Part shown: piece by piece, positions 12,649-23,635 of the stretch
Layout of the letters: every line of letters begins with the position of its first letter
How positions within the stretch are numbered: the first letter of the stretch is position 1
Source: Capsicum annuum
Lineage: Eukaryota; Streptophyta; Magnoliopsida; Solanales; Solanaceae
Length of the DNA stretch: 64,000 nucleotides
Direction: 5' to 3'
Assembly: GCF_002878395.1 (NCBI RefSeq)
Contig: NW_025851322.1
Span: 1 to 64,000 of the forward strand
Translations under genes and position numbers: made by a program
The notes under the pieces: model-generated
Told to the model about the DNA's origin: nothing
What the model saw: only the letters and a program-made list of their open reading frames with translations
Database searches by the model: none

Positions 12649-13663
12649 TTCAACAGTGTCCTAGAAAGTCTGAAAGCTGCATCAAGTAGAGTCTTGTACA
12701 TGGGCGTGTTGTGCACCACACTTATGTGCAGGAGGCTATGAGATGTTTTAGGAATAGTTTTCCTTCTTTCATGTGTCAAGATCGTGCTATAGCAAGTTTC
12801 ATTAATGAAACCATGTAGATTCATATCATGCACCCCTCATGTTCACTTTACCTTACTTTCAAGTTAATAGAAACAGTGAAGTTCAAAGTCCTAAAGACAG
12901 GGCTTTCTCAGATAGTCCCTACGGTTAGTTATGAGATTAGCAAAAGACTCAAACAGTATCCCATCAGTTCATTATTATTCTAAGGTCATACAGATTTTAT
13001 TCATGATCATGAGAACTCATTATTAAACCCAAAAGTTTAGCAGTAGTAGGTTGGGATAGTATTATTCTATTTGATCAGATTATGTATTTATGGGGATTAG
13101 ATCAGTAGGCTTGAACTGTACGAGCTAAACACTTAAGTTTATTAACTCAAAATTAAGCATAAAGGTGTGAGTATGATATTAGCAGTGTATGAGGAAACAG
13201 AATCTGATGATATGTGTAGTAATACAGACAGGTGTTAAACATAATGTAGGTAAGTGATGGTAGATCAAGTACCAAGCCAGGCCCTTAGATTTCAGTAGTA
13301 GAGCCAGTATGTACAGAAAGCAGTAAGGGAAGACAATTCCAGACCTATTCTCATCTCAGTGCAGAGTTTTTCACTTTAGCTATCATGAAATCCACTTAGT
13401 TCTTACATATCAACTCTATGGTCACGAACCATGCTCATGTATCTCTTTTTCCATGATCATGTATGAATTTAATTTCCACCATAAGGATTCCCTTTTACTC
13501 CGTAGTACGAGTTATGTTCCATAAGCATAATCCACTTTCACGCACTTTCTATGGGATCATGTGCGCCTTCAGTTCCCAGTATAGTGGGTTCAGTTCTAGC
13601 TTCCTCAGTATTGGAATCATGTCCCACGAGTACATAAAACTCTAGACTCAGGTCATGCAGCTT

Positions 13664-13900
13664 ATGACTCATGTACGCATATCATGCTTTCCAGTATACT
13701 TAGCTTCCATGACTCATGCTATGCCCCTACAGATCAGATACATTTAGACTATGTCATGTATATTCTCAGTTCAGACCTTATTGGTAAATCCAAACTATTG
13801 ATATTTTATTCCTCAAGTTTCAGTCATGTGTCAAGTGTAGTTTGTATCTATTTATGTTTCAGGTCCTCCTAATTTACTCCTCCAGTTAGCTCTCCTTATG
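13664..13900. repeat. 237-bp exact duplicate, left of gap
   Basis: Identical to 14003-14239 at a fixed offset of 339 bases. It stops exactly at the first N. See the gap entry. Confidence 0.95.
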
Positions 13901-14000
13901 NNNNNNNNNNNNNNNNNNNNNNNNNNNNNNNNNNNNNNNNNNNNNNNNNNNNNNNNNNNNNNNNNNNNNNNNNNNNNNNNNNNNNNNNNNNNNNNNNNNN
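13901..14000. other. Assembly gap of exactly 100 N
   Basis: A round-number scaffold gap. The 237 bases before it recur two bases after it, so the two contig ends overlap and were not merged. The true gap is probably zero or negative in length, and the duplication is probably not real. Confidence 0.95.
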
Positions 14001-14002
14001 GC

Positions 14003-14239
14003 ATGACTCATGTACGCATATCATGCTTTCCAGTATACTTAGCTTCCATGACTCATGCTATGCCCCTACAGATCAGATACATTTAGACTATGTCATGTAT
14101 ATTCTCAGTTCAGACCTTATTGGTAAATCCAAACTATTGATATTTTATTCCTCAAGTTTCAGTCATGTGTCAAGTGTAGTTTGTATCTATTTATGTTTCA
14201 GGTCCTCCTAATTTACTCCTCCAGTTAGCTCTCCTTATG
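14003..14239. repeat. 237-bp exact duplicate, right of gap
   Basis: Second copy of 13664-13900. The 62-codon open frame present in both copies is the same DNA counted twice, not a tandem gene. Confidence 0.95.
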
Positions 14240-15444
14240 GAACAGTATAGTGATGAGCAGTTGTTTAGAAAAGATAAGATTGTTGCATGCTTACTTTGCA
14301 CAAAGGTGTACTTGTGAAGATAGGCTTAAATGTCATGATAAATGTGTAAGTAAACGTCTAGAAAGTGGTTGTATTTAGAAGTTGGGAAAGTACTAAGTGT
14401 AGGTGTACATTTAGATCCTTGACATATGTCAGTCCCCAGTATGTAGCCATCAAAAACTCAGTTGCCAACTCAATTATAGTTTCAGTATCCAGCACTCAGT
14501 GATCAGTGTTCAGTCCTTGAATTCAGTACTTCTGTACTAGCTATAGGCTTAGTTATAATGTCATCTTCAGTTCAGTAACCAGATTTGAAACTCAGTTCAG
14601 TTCCAGACATGCTTGACCATAGCATTCAGGTTGTCAGTACTCAGTTATCAGTGTTTCAGTACCCCAGTTTATAGAATACCTCAACCCATATCGTACGCTT
14701 GGTCTTGCATTCAAAAATAATACAAACTTTATGATTCCATGCTCAGAGACCTTATTCTACTCAGTTAGTCCTTATCTCCTATGCATAAAACTCAAAAACC
14801 TCAGTGCAGTTATTCAGACTAAGTACAGCTTAGCTTTGCAGATCCAGTATTCATCTATCAGTTATTTAGTTGATCAGATAAGTTAGTGTATTTATGCTCT
14901 CATGTTCAGCTCAGTTCATGTATAATGTCTCAGTTTCAGATCCTAGCTATTCAGTCATGACTCAGTTCCTAGGTGTTTTGAATATCGCCTCAATTTTCCT
15001 CAGTAGCTCATCCAAGTCAGTATTCTTTGAGGGACATAGTGTCCCAAGGGGGAGATACATCATACCCCCAAACTTTCATGAGATAAACATGCTACTCTTT
15101 TTTTTTATAAGTCCAGTTTGGAGAAGGGGTACTCATAAGATAACCCTCAAGCTCTAACTTCAGTCGTATCCCATGTTTTCAAGATTTAGTTCAGATCATG
15201 ACATTCAGTATATCTACCACGTCCCAGACATAGTTATGTTCTCATCTTTCCGATCATGCATATGGAGTAATCAATCTCAAACTTATCGGTATTATCAGTT
15301 CAAGGTTATAGTTTTCCTTAAACTTACTCGTTCTCATGTTCATATTTTAGTACCAAATTTGGTATTCAGTTCCATGCTCAATTTTCAGTTAAACTTGATA
15401 CCTTTACCATTGCATGTTCATGAGTAAGTTTAGTCATGAATTCA

Positions 15445-15645
15445 TGCATCAGATATGTGTGATCAGCTCATTTGTACTTTCAGTCATGTATTCACGTATT
15501 ATATCAGTCATATAATTATGCATCAGATATGCATGGATTTAGCCTTTTAGTTGTGCATCAGATATGCATTCTCATTTTGAGAAAACTTTATTAGAATCCT
15601 TAGTCTTATATTCATGAATCAGCTTCCTATGCATCAGATATGCAT
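15445..15645 (+). repeat. Four copies of TGCATCAGATATGCAT
   Basis: Near-identical 16-mers start at 15445 (3' part degenerate), 15519, 15554 and 15630. Each has TGCAT/ATGCA arms. They lie 130-330 bp upstream of the purine tract and 3' LTR. One copy in the same relative position and element orientation occurs at 60368-60383 in Tekay element A. Confidence 0.85.
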
Positions 15646-15777
15646 GTTCAGTATGTTGTGCTCAGCTTTCAGTCATGCTAGTCATTAACCCATGTTTCAG
15701 TAGTGTATGTCTTGTACGTACTTAATCTTATTATCTCTCTTGCTTCATTTAATTTCCATTCGAGGACGAATATTCCC

Positions 15778-15790
15778 AAGGGAGAGATAT
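15778..15790 (+). other. Polypurine tract of LARD
   Basis: AAGGGAGAGATAT directly precedes the LTR start. In family A the equivalent (minus strand, 60285-60301) reads AGGGGGAGATAT. This is the priming site for plus-strand synthesis. It is preceded by CATTCGAGGACGAAT, a typical pre-PPT phrase in Tekay elements. Confidence 0.9.
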
Positions 15791-18700
15791 TGTAATAACC
15801 CGTATGTTTCTAAGCTAGGAGATGAACCATTTTTCTTACGTATGAAATCTCCTATCCTGTGATGCATACTTGAGTACATGACTTACAATGAGTATTCTAG
15901 CAATTAGATAGCTTATGATACATTAAGCATGTTCATATGAGTCGCTTAAGGTAATACAAGCTAAGAGTTTTTGAATCCATCAAGTTTTAGTGTTTGATTT
16001 TGCAATGGTCATCTTTGAATGAGCATAACTTGATGTTAATGTGGTATTTTGGCTTATTTAGACCCACCAAATTGTATAGAATCGAATTATCTTTCCAACG
16101 ATACCAATTTCGCCTTAATCCAATACCCAACTGAAAAGTTATACCCTTTTTCGTGAGAGACAGTAAGGATAGGCAATTGGTTAGGCGCCTCCCAATCCAA
16201 ACATAGGGAATTGGTTACGTACCGCCCAACCTAGCTTAGGCAATCACTTGGGCACCACCTAAGTCAATTCCAGGTGCCAAAAATACTCCGTTTTGAGTTA
16301 TTTTAAGGGTAATTAAGTCTTTTAACACTCCTTACACGTCCCTAGACTTAAGCCTATGAAATATATAGCTTTTAAACATATTACAACCCTATTATCATCT
16401 CAAAGCTCATCATCCAAGAGTAATAAAAGAGAAAAACAACTAGGGTTGCATAATTAAGCTTGAAGATCCAATTTCAAGCAAATTCCTCCACTAATCATCA
16501 AGAACCTCTCTTCCAAGGTATGCATAGTATTCATCCATGGATTCCTTTCGTCCATGGAGTTCAAGAAGCAATCTTTAAAATACAAAAGCTTGGTTGATTG
16601 TGGTGATATGATCATACCCATGTTGATGCTTGTTTGTTTTTCTATATAATAGTATCGTGACTGTATATCTCATGAAAATTATGTTGTTAGTTGAAAAACA
16701 CGATATTTAGATAGATTGATAGAATGCAAGTATGAAATTCACCTATGCCTTAAATAATGCATGCAAGGTGTTCGATAAAATGCCCAGTATGTTAGAACTT
16801 CATATTTACATGATTTCATGATATCTAAATAACAAGTTCATGTTATTCATACACTCCAATATGAATTTCCATGCAAATTGTGTGTTGTTATTGTTGGGGT
16901 ATAAAGCATGTATGATAATAGAGATATAAATTATGTACACAAAATATATCCATGCTTTTCCTACCATATTTGAGATGTTGAATAAATACATGAAGTATAA
17001 TATCCCCAAATCATTACAATATGAACTAAACGTTACATGTTACCATTCCCTTACGCTTGAATGGTTTCCACGCGATTGCTATGAATAGTATATGTTGTCG
17101 GAATGCCCATGATATTAGAATATGAGATTTATGACTTGATTATACACATTCCTATTTATGATAGATATTATGATGAACATGTACTTTATGAAATCCCCCA
17201 CTCATGTATTATGGATTTTTATTGATGGTCGTGTACTCAAGAAATTCAAGTTGTGTCAGTTTCCTTCCATCGAGTCCTGGGGGTACTTGTACCCTAAAAA
17301 TATAGCTATGTACCTAGAGCCATGTCATGTTTTCATGATACTCTCAGTCAAGCCATGATCTATAAAATTCTGTCAGTCATGTGACTCAGGAAAACTCAGA
17401 AATCTCAGTAATCTCAATAATCTCAGTGGTCCAGTAATCTCAGTAATCTCAGTGCTCAGTAAACCTCAGTAACCTCAGTATTCACAGTCAATCTCAGTAA
17501 CTTCAGTACTCTCAACCAGTCCTCAAAACTCAGTACATTCCATCAGTCATTGGAATCCAGTAAACTTAGTTTAGCTCTGCTAAACAATACCACTAGTATC
17601 AGTCCAGTTAATCAGTATCAGTTCAGCTAATCAGTTTAGTTCAGTTATTTAGTTTAGCTTAGTTATTCAGTTCAGTGTCCTTCAGATGGGAGTAGAAGTT
17701 AGAACCAAGTGAACCCAAGGATGGGAACTCACCCGCCAGTTCAGGGTGTTATTCTTAGTAGTCATCCTTTTGCTCTAGAACTACGTAGCCAACGTAGGTT
17801 GAGACATCTTAATTGATCAGATTAGGGTTGATGAGGTGGCTTAACTAGTCAGTTTAGGTTTCCCACCATTCTCATTGAGTACCTACCAGTGTAGGGTTCT
17901 CACAGCTATCCTTAACAGTGGCACGGTATTGACACTCCTCCAGTTGGGGCAGAGATTAGACCCTAGTTTAGCTATTATAACATATTTGGGGCATGTCAGT
18001 TAGATAACTACTTCCTATAGTTTCAGTTATAGATGTCAGGACTGTCAGCTATAGCTACCCAGTCTCAATAAAGATCTTAGATAGCTCTTCCGATTTCAGT
18101 ATATCAGGGCTATCAGATACAGTCAATATAGAAATAGAATGGAACTCAGATAGTTTCCTTTAGATTTATGGACTGTGAGATATAGTCACTTATGCTATCA
18201 ATCACAACAGTTACCAGAACTCATGCTATTAGTACTCAACTTCAGGACTGTCAGATACAGTCAATCAGACCAGTGTTTCATAATTCAAACTATCAGAAAC
18301 AATCATTCATTTATCAGTAATACAATATCAGTCTCTTAGTATTCAGTAATACAGTATCAGATCCATCACATATTAGTGATTTACATATCAATATTAGTAA
18401 ACTCAGTCTTTCAGAAACTCATTATCAGTACACTCATGTTGTCAGTATTCAGACTAAGTAGTCCGTATCTCTATGAGTACAGTTACAGTTACGTATGCAT
18501 GTATGTACTCTCACGTTCATATCAGTCAGTATTGTCCATCCATATAATCCTTTGCATTTAGCCTACCTCACTCATATACTCAGTATATTCAGACGTACTG
18601 ACGCATTTGTGTTATGATGTTTTCTCTTATGTTACAACATAGGTTCAGAGGCATGAGCTCCTCAGTAGTAGATTCCAGGATCAGCAGTCAGAGTTAGACG

Positions 18701-19068
18701 TGAGTGCTCATCCTTCGAGGACATAATGATTTCATTTCTATTTCAGTTTTTAGTTTATTTTAGTAGTTGGAGTTAGTTGGGGACATGTCCCATCAACTAC
18801 TTATTCAGTTCAATTAGAGGCTTTCCGACTAGATGTCAGATTAGATGTTCAAACTTTAGTATTTATTCTTCTTTTTGGTATTGTTATACCATATTTTTTT
18901 TAGATATGTATCAGTATTGAACCTTATGGCCTTACAGTTTATGTTTCCGCATATTTTATGAGATATTATAAAGTTTACAGGTGCAAATATCAGTCATGGG
19001 TTAGCTTGTGGTCCCTCAGGTTCATGACCACCGTGTAGCATTCGGGTTCAGCGAATTGGGGCATTACA
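15791..19068 (+). mobile_element. 3' LTR of LARD-like element, full length
   Basis: Starts TGTAATAACCCGTATG and ends GGGGCATTACA, 3278 bp. A U3 motif cluster (AATTGGTTAGGCGCCTCCC and variants) lies at 16165-16275 and a TATATAG box at 16362. The second half holds CTCAGTAAT-type repeats and the segment shared with the 5' LTR. Start, middle and end parallel the family A LTRs, but the LTR is longer, partly through the simple-repeat expansion. The right flank is family E sequence, into which this element appears to have inserted. Confidence 0.9.
17385..17520 (+). repeat. Degenerate AATCTCAGT tandem repeat
   Basis: About a dozen loosely spaced units of AATCTCAGT/AACCTCAGT. They grade into TTCAGTTCAG-type repeats up to about 17680. 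Located inside the LARD LTR. Probably replication slippage; no function seen. Confidence 0.8.
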
Positions 19069-20509
19069 ATAGCTGAAGAACAATATGGCAATAGAGGGTA
19101 AATCACCAACTGCAGACACACAAAATCAACTTAATATCTTCTAGAGGCATGAACTATCAAAACATGATCATAAACACCTCAAGATGGAAAACCACACTTA
19201 TAATGGTTAAAATTCTAGGAACTCGGAGAAATACATCTTTAGCTGAACACAAATCAATCCAACACTCTATTTTGACAAAGAATAGTCATTGACATATATC
19301 ATCAAGGAGAAGCATTTCATCAAATCTTATTATTCCTAACAAACTTTGAAATAAGGATTTTCTAAATCTATTAAAGTAGGAAAATCAAAACTCTATCAAT
19401 CTGTGAATCATATTATTAAGGAAAAATGCATCGATCTCCACCATTTACAAGATCAAGATCACTACTAGAAAATGAACCAAGAAAATTAAGATAAATAATT
19501 TCTAATTTGACAACATAATAAGCTGTCACAAGAACTATCACTTGTCTCTAACTATCTAACTCAACTATAATGAGAACCGCATCATGGTGCGAGCGAAGCA
19601 TTCGACTTCACAAAAATAACTAGGGCAACCCATCCCTAGGTGACAAACCCAAAAATCTTAGACATGATATCAAGATATCTAGATATCAATACCAAACCAC
19701 TATCGATTAATGAAATAGCAAAAAATGAATAATGGACCCTAAACTAGTCAATCTCAAAAAATAGGCTACAAGGAAAGGGATAGATAGTGCAACAACATTT
19801 GTAACCAAGGAAGCAAGTCTATGAATCCCAAACTCAAGAACAATAATATAACTGCATTGCCAACTCTAGAACCATATAGAACAACAAAAGGCCAACTTAC
19901 CTTAGATTCTATAATTCACTCCACAATTAATCTAGCACTCTGACAAAAGTGGAAAACCACCGATCCTTACCTCAAATAGTAATGAAATCATCAAATTATG
20001 CTACAGTTTCCTAAGCCAATGAATAAGAACTATATCGAAGGGAAAATTCTAATTATAAGCCAATTGTATAGCCATACAAAATGTTAAGATCAATTCATCA
20101 AATAATATCAATAACATCGGCAATATAAAAAACAATATAATAAATAGACAGTAAAAAATTAAAATCAATGAATAAAATATTTCAAAGGCCATATTAAGGC
20201 TAATTTGCCAAGATAAATGGAAATCAAACCGAAATTCTACACCCATTGGGAGAAAATATCAACACATATCAACTTCACCCACTACAAAAAGAAATAAACT
20301 ATGAGGGTAGTCATATAATTATGAATTAAATAACAAGGCACACGGTAACCAATATGAACACAAAAAGGCATATAATCATTACTGGATACAATGACACCAA
20401 TACACATAATAAAAAAAGGTAAATGATAGGAAATAAAAAAACACAAATAATGGTGAAATCCACAACCACATATCCTATGGAACTAAGGGAGAATAAATCT
20501 GAATGGATC
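19069..20509 (-). mobile_element. Family E element, non-coding interior (copy 1)
   Basis: A/T-rich minus-strand interior downstream of a decayed gag. No protease, RT or integrase is recognisable. Parts are alignable by eye with 45300-46740 on the same strand, for example CCAATGAATA preceded by a CCTA(A/T)GCC context. Shared sequence in two places argues for one repeat family rather than unique DNA. Its left end is cut by the LARD at 19068. Confidence 0.6.
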
Positions 20510-21857
20510 AAAACTTGCACCAACTGACTGAATTATCAACTGCGGTGCCAAGAATACTATCTCTAACTAAAGGTGCCATAATAATATAGGGTATATGTAA
20601 ATATCTCAAATCACCACTAATCACATGTCTAGCACACTTTCTAGACAAGTGATCGATCTCTCTACCATCATAGAAAACTTCTGAAGCCCTAACCTGAAGA
20701 GAAACATAAACTAAGCTCAAATGATTAGCAAAATGATGCAGAGGTCACTCTCTAATACTATGATCTTCTATCCCGCACTCATAGCGTACCTAAAGAGCTC
20801 TAGGTTGGTAAGGAATACAAGGTATCTATGTCTGATCGACCAACTCGTATCAGGGGAACTCTTCAAACCAATGTCCCCTCATGATGAAACCAAAAAGAGC
20901 TCATGAAATACTCTGAGATACTACCCCTCATAATCTAGAATGGCCGCCACACCTTGAGGACCTATACCAAAAAAACTATGCAAGGTCTGATTGGATCTCT
21001 ACCCTTCATAATAATCATGATTGATTTGAGAACCACTCATAGTTTGAAGTAATACCTATGTAGAGATGATAGGTTGTATGTAAAGATAACCTCTACCAGA
21101 AGAATCATCACTATTGAATGAAATACTCATATCATTATACTAACGGCATAGCCTCTTTCTGCCACCTTCATAAGTCTTAATACATTCTCTCTCTATGGCC
21201 TTCATATAATCTATAACCTAAGAGAAGGAAGACCCAACTATTTTCAAGTGCCCTAACACCGAACCAAGTGGCTATGCTAGTCCTCTAATAAATCTATATT
21301 CTATGTCCTACCCAAAAGGATGTATCATTGGAATATGCCTGGACCACTCAAGAAACCAAATCTCGTACTTAGAAACTAATAAAGAACCATGATGAACACC
21401 AATTAACCAATATTTGGTTTTAGAAAAACTCTATAATCCAAATGTCATTCCCAACTGTGAGGGGGTTTTCAACATTCTAAGAAGAACCTCGAAGGCCTGA
21501 AGTAGTCACGAGCTCTACTGGAGCCTAAGCTGGCCCCAAATCCGTTGACTGACGCTTAAGATCTTTGATGTCAATCCCTAACTCTCTTGTTTGATGCTGT
21601 AATGAATCTCTAAAATCAAGTTTTGAAGTATTATCTGCCTCTATTGACCATCTTACATCATCTATTTGGGAAAGATTAGAGTCAAAGAATTTGTTTGAGG
21701 CTTATATCTATGCGGACCACAATAAGGAGTCAAGAAATAAATTTCTTAAGAATGTCCCTGTATCCTCCGAAAGATAGATTACAAATGTCTCTACCTCAAT
21801 CTACAAGACTCTAAAAAATACTTAGCTTTTGAACTAATGCATTGTAAACCTAGGGTG
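20510..21857 (-). pseudogene. Decayed gag of family E, copy 1
   Basis: On the minus strand a gag-like reading starts near the primer site and shows YRLYEG-type helices and Arg/Gln-rich stretches. It ends with a zinc-knuckle remnant at 20634-20675 reading FYDGREIDHLSRKC. This fits the CX2CX4HX4C spacing with the first two Cys changed to Phe and Gly while His and the last Cys remain. Most other conserved positions are lost to stops and frameshifts. It sits next to a primer binding site, as gag should. Probably a chromovirus (Tekay/Galadriel-like), but the family is uncertain. Confidence 0.6.
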
Positions 21858-21866
21858 TGATACCAA
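21858..21866 (-). other. Primer binding site of family E (degenerate)
   Basis: TGATACCAA on the plus strand reads TTGGTATCA on the minus strand, the core of the iMet-type site. It is followed by CACACCC instead of GAGCC. It adjoins the LTR end at 21869. Confidence 0.75.
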
Positions 21867-21868
21867 TT

Positions 21869-22185
21869 TATCATGACCCAATTTTTCAAGCCATTATGGT
21901 GCCTATATAACCCACCAATAGGCAACACAAACTCATAGTCTGAAATAGCTAGTAACAGACTACCCAAAGAAGTAAAGGAAATAATGCCAAATAGATGTAA
22001 TAAAATATCAAATACATAATATAGTCCTAAAACCTGGTGAGATTAGTACAAGAGCTTCTAATTTAATAAAAGTACAAAAATAAAACACTAAGGGAAATAC
22101 ATAATATAGTCCTAAAACCTGGTGAGATTTGTATAATTGAGTTGCATAGGGCTACGTATACTAATTATTAGTTGAGAGATATAAT
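21869..22185 (-). mobile_element. LTR fragment of family E, copy 1
   Basis: In minus orientation this is the end of a 5' LTR, finishing GGGTCATGATA (terminal CA changed to TA). The plus-strand wording TCATGACCC...CCATTATGGTGCC is typical of chromovirus LTR ends. A 35-bp segment starting at 22010 recurs at 22095, an internal duplication. The fragment is cut at 22186 by the Athila LTR. Confidence 0.7.
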
Positions 22186-23136
22186 TGATATGCCCAAATT
22201 ACATCTGTCTTATGATAGAGTAAGAGGTTACTATCAAACATAAAAGCCAACTGGGTTGGGTGTCAAATCCCACAGGGAATACTGTGTTCACTAAGTATTG
22301 TGACTGTTATTAGACTATTGATTTAAGGTTTCTGAGTAAAAAAGAGTTTGGATATGTTAACAATATTATTTTCAATTTGTATCAGACAAGGTCCAGCTAA
22401 TGAGAGACTTAATATAGATGTGCTTTCAATAAGAATGAATTGACTAGATTTATGCTCATCAAGATGTTCAAACAATTAGGGTGGTGAATTTGTGCTTGAA
22501 TTTTAACTTATGTATTCAATTGCAAGAATTATTGAATTCTAAGAATTACTCATGTGTTTCTCAACCTAATTAGTGTTTCACCCTTTACTTCTCTCTAACT
22601 TAAAGGATTCACGTATTATTTAATAACACTCTCATGAGAGTTGATCCTGTTAAGGCATGAACCCATTAAACCAAAGGGTAAACCTAAGGCATTCACATAA
22701 GTCACTTCTTTTCCCAACATCAACTTTCTAATCAGACAAGTGGTGTTCATGGGCTCATTTCTTAAGTTTGCAAGCAAGAGAAATCATTTTAATGAAGAAA
22801 GATTCATGTAATTTAGATAGATGTTAGAAATAAAACTGATTCACAACCCCAAAATAGTTCTCTACATCAAGGCTACCATAACCTTACTTATGGGAGTTTA
22901 GCTACTTATCTCCTTATAAGAGATCACAGTTATGTTGATGTTCATAAATTGCTTTAAGAGAGTACTTACAAAAGTCACAATATTGTTCTTCTGAATCATA
23001 AATGGAAAATATACAAACTAACAACCAGATCTCAATCTCTAGATTCAAATCTAAATGAAAAGTGTTACACAACTCTCAATAGAGGAGAAAGTATCAAACT
23101 GATGACAAAAGATACTGAAAAAACCCTAAAACTTGG

Positions 23137-23146
23137 TATTTATATA
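23137..23146 (-). promoter_or_regulatory. TATA box of Athila LTR
   Basis: TATATAAATA on the minus strand, about 60 bp downstream of the palindrome cluster in element orientation. The second LTR has ATATAAATA at 34909-34917. This is the likely RNA polymerase II start region dividing U3 from R. Confidence 0.6.
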
Positions 23147-23407
23147 AGACCAAAACTGGGGTTTTAAAATTCAAATTTGGATTTTCTGCTTCATGGTCAA
23201 TGTGTTGAGAGACGATTCATCGAAGGGCCGATGGCCCATTACCTAGTTCATTGCTGGACCTCTAATGCTTCCATTTTCTATTTCTGATTGAGGCGTAGGG
23301 CAATGGTTCGTTAAGGGTATAATGGTCCATCACTTGGACTGTCACCTGACTTCCAGAGTTTCCTACTTCTATTTCTTAACAATGGTTAAGGCCGACAGTT
23401 CATCACA

Positions 23408-23473
23408 GAGTCGATGGTTTATCGACTGAACCATCGATGAGAGTCGATGGTTTATCGACTGAACCATCGATGA
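23408..23473. repeat. 33-bp perfect tandem duplicate with hairpin
   Basis: Two perfect adjacent copies (23408-23440 and 23441-23473). Each contains the inverted arms TCGATGGTT and AACCATCGA around a 9-nt loop. The sister LTR has one degenerate copy (near 35160-35190), so the duplication happened after insertion or in this LTR only. Confidence 0.93.
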
Positions 23474-23635
23474 TCATTTTTTCTTTGCTTTGTCCAGTTA
23501 ATGCAAGTCATCCTTCGCACAATTTTTATCCTAAAACCACTACAGTACACTGTTAAATATAATAGCAGTTACTTGAAAACACACAATTATCCTAAGAAAA
23601 AGGCCTAAAATGTTCAGTCAAAAGCCAGAACATCA

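Larger units (their letters stand above)
12627..15790 (+). mobile_element. Non-coding interior of LARD-like retroelement
   Basis: Lies between an iMet-type primer site and a purine tract, as in a complete retrotransposon, yet shows no gag, protease, RT, RNase H or integrase motif in any frame. The composition is rich in CAGT/TCAGT and CATG words. From about 13350 it parallels, on the opposite strand, the 3' region of Tekay element A (60300-61265). Shared wording includes CTCAGTGCA(G/A)AGTTTT and TATCAACTCTA. This suggests a deletion derivative that borrows the proteins of family A. Short open frames of 60-87 codons here are low-complexity and not supported. The interior length includes an assembly gap with a duplicated edge. 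Confidence 0.85.
22186..23635 (-). mobile_element. 3' LTR of minus-strand Athila-like element
   Basis: Homologous along its length to 33965-35354, with shared phrases such as AACTGGGTTGGGTGTCAAATC and ATTGAATTCTAAGAATTACTC. In element orientation it starts TGATGTTC and ends GGGCATATCA. U3 (23206-23475) carries CGATGGTCCATCG-type motifs, including a 33-bp tandem duplicate. A TATATAAATA box is at 23137-23146. The interior lies to the right. No clear target duplication links the outer edges (ATAAT on the left versus GCAGC/GCCAA on the right). Confidence 0.9.

Noticed and set aside
13684..14211. Two identical 62-codon open frames that look like a tandem gene pair
   Set aside because: They are the same DNA duplicated around the assembly gap, inside a non-coding LARD interior with CAGT-rich low-complexity sequence.
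17385..17680. CRISPR-like or satellite array
   Set aside because: Units are short, degenerate and irregularly spaced with no constant spacer, and lie inside a retrotransposon LTR of a plant-type genome.
20049..20523. Adjacent minus-strand frames of 65 codons that look like transmembrane proteins
   Set aside because: They are overlapping T-rich readings in the non-coding part of family E. The corresponding region of copy 2 does not keep the frames.
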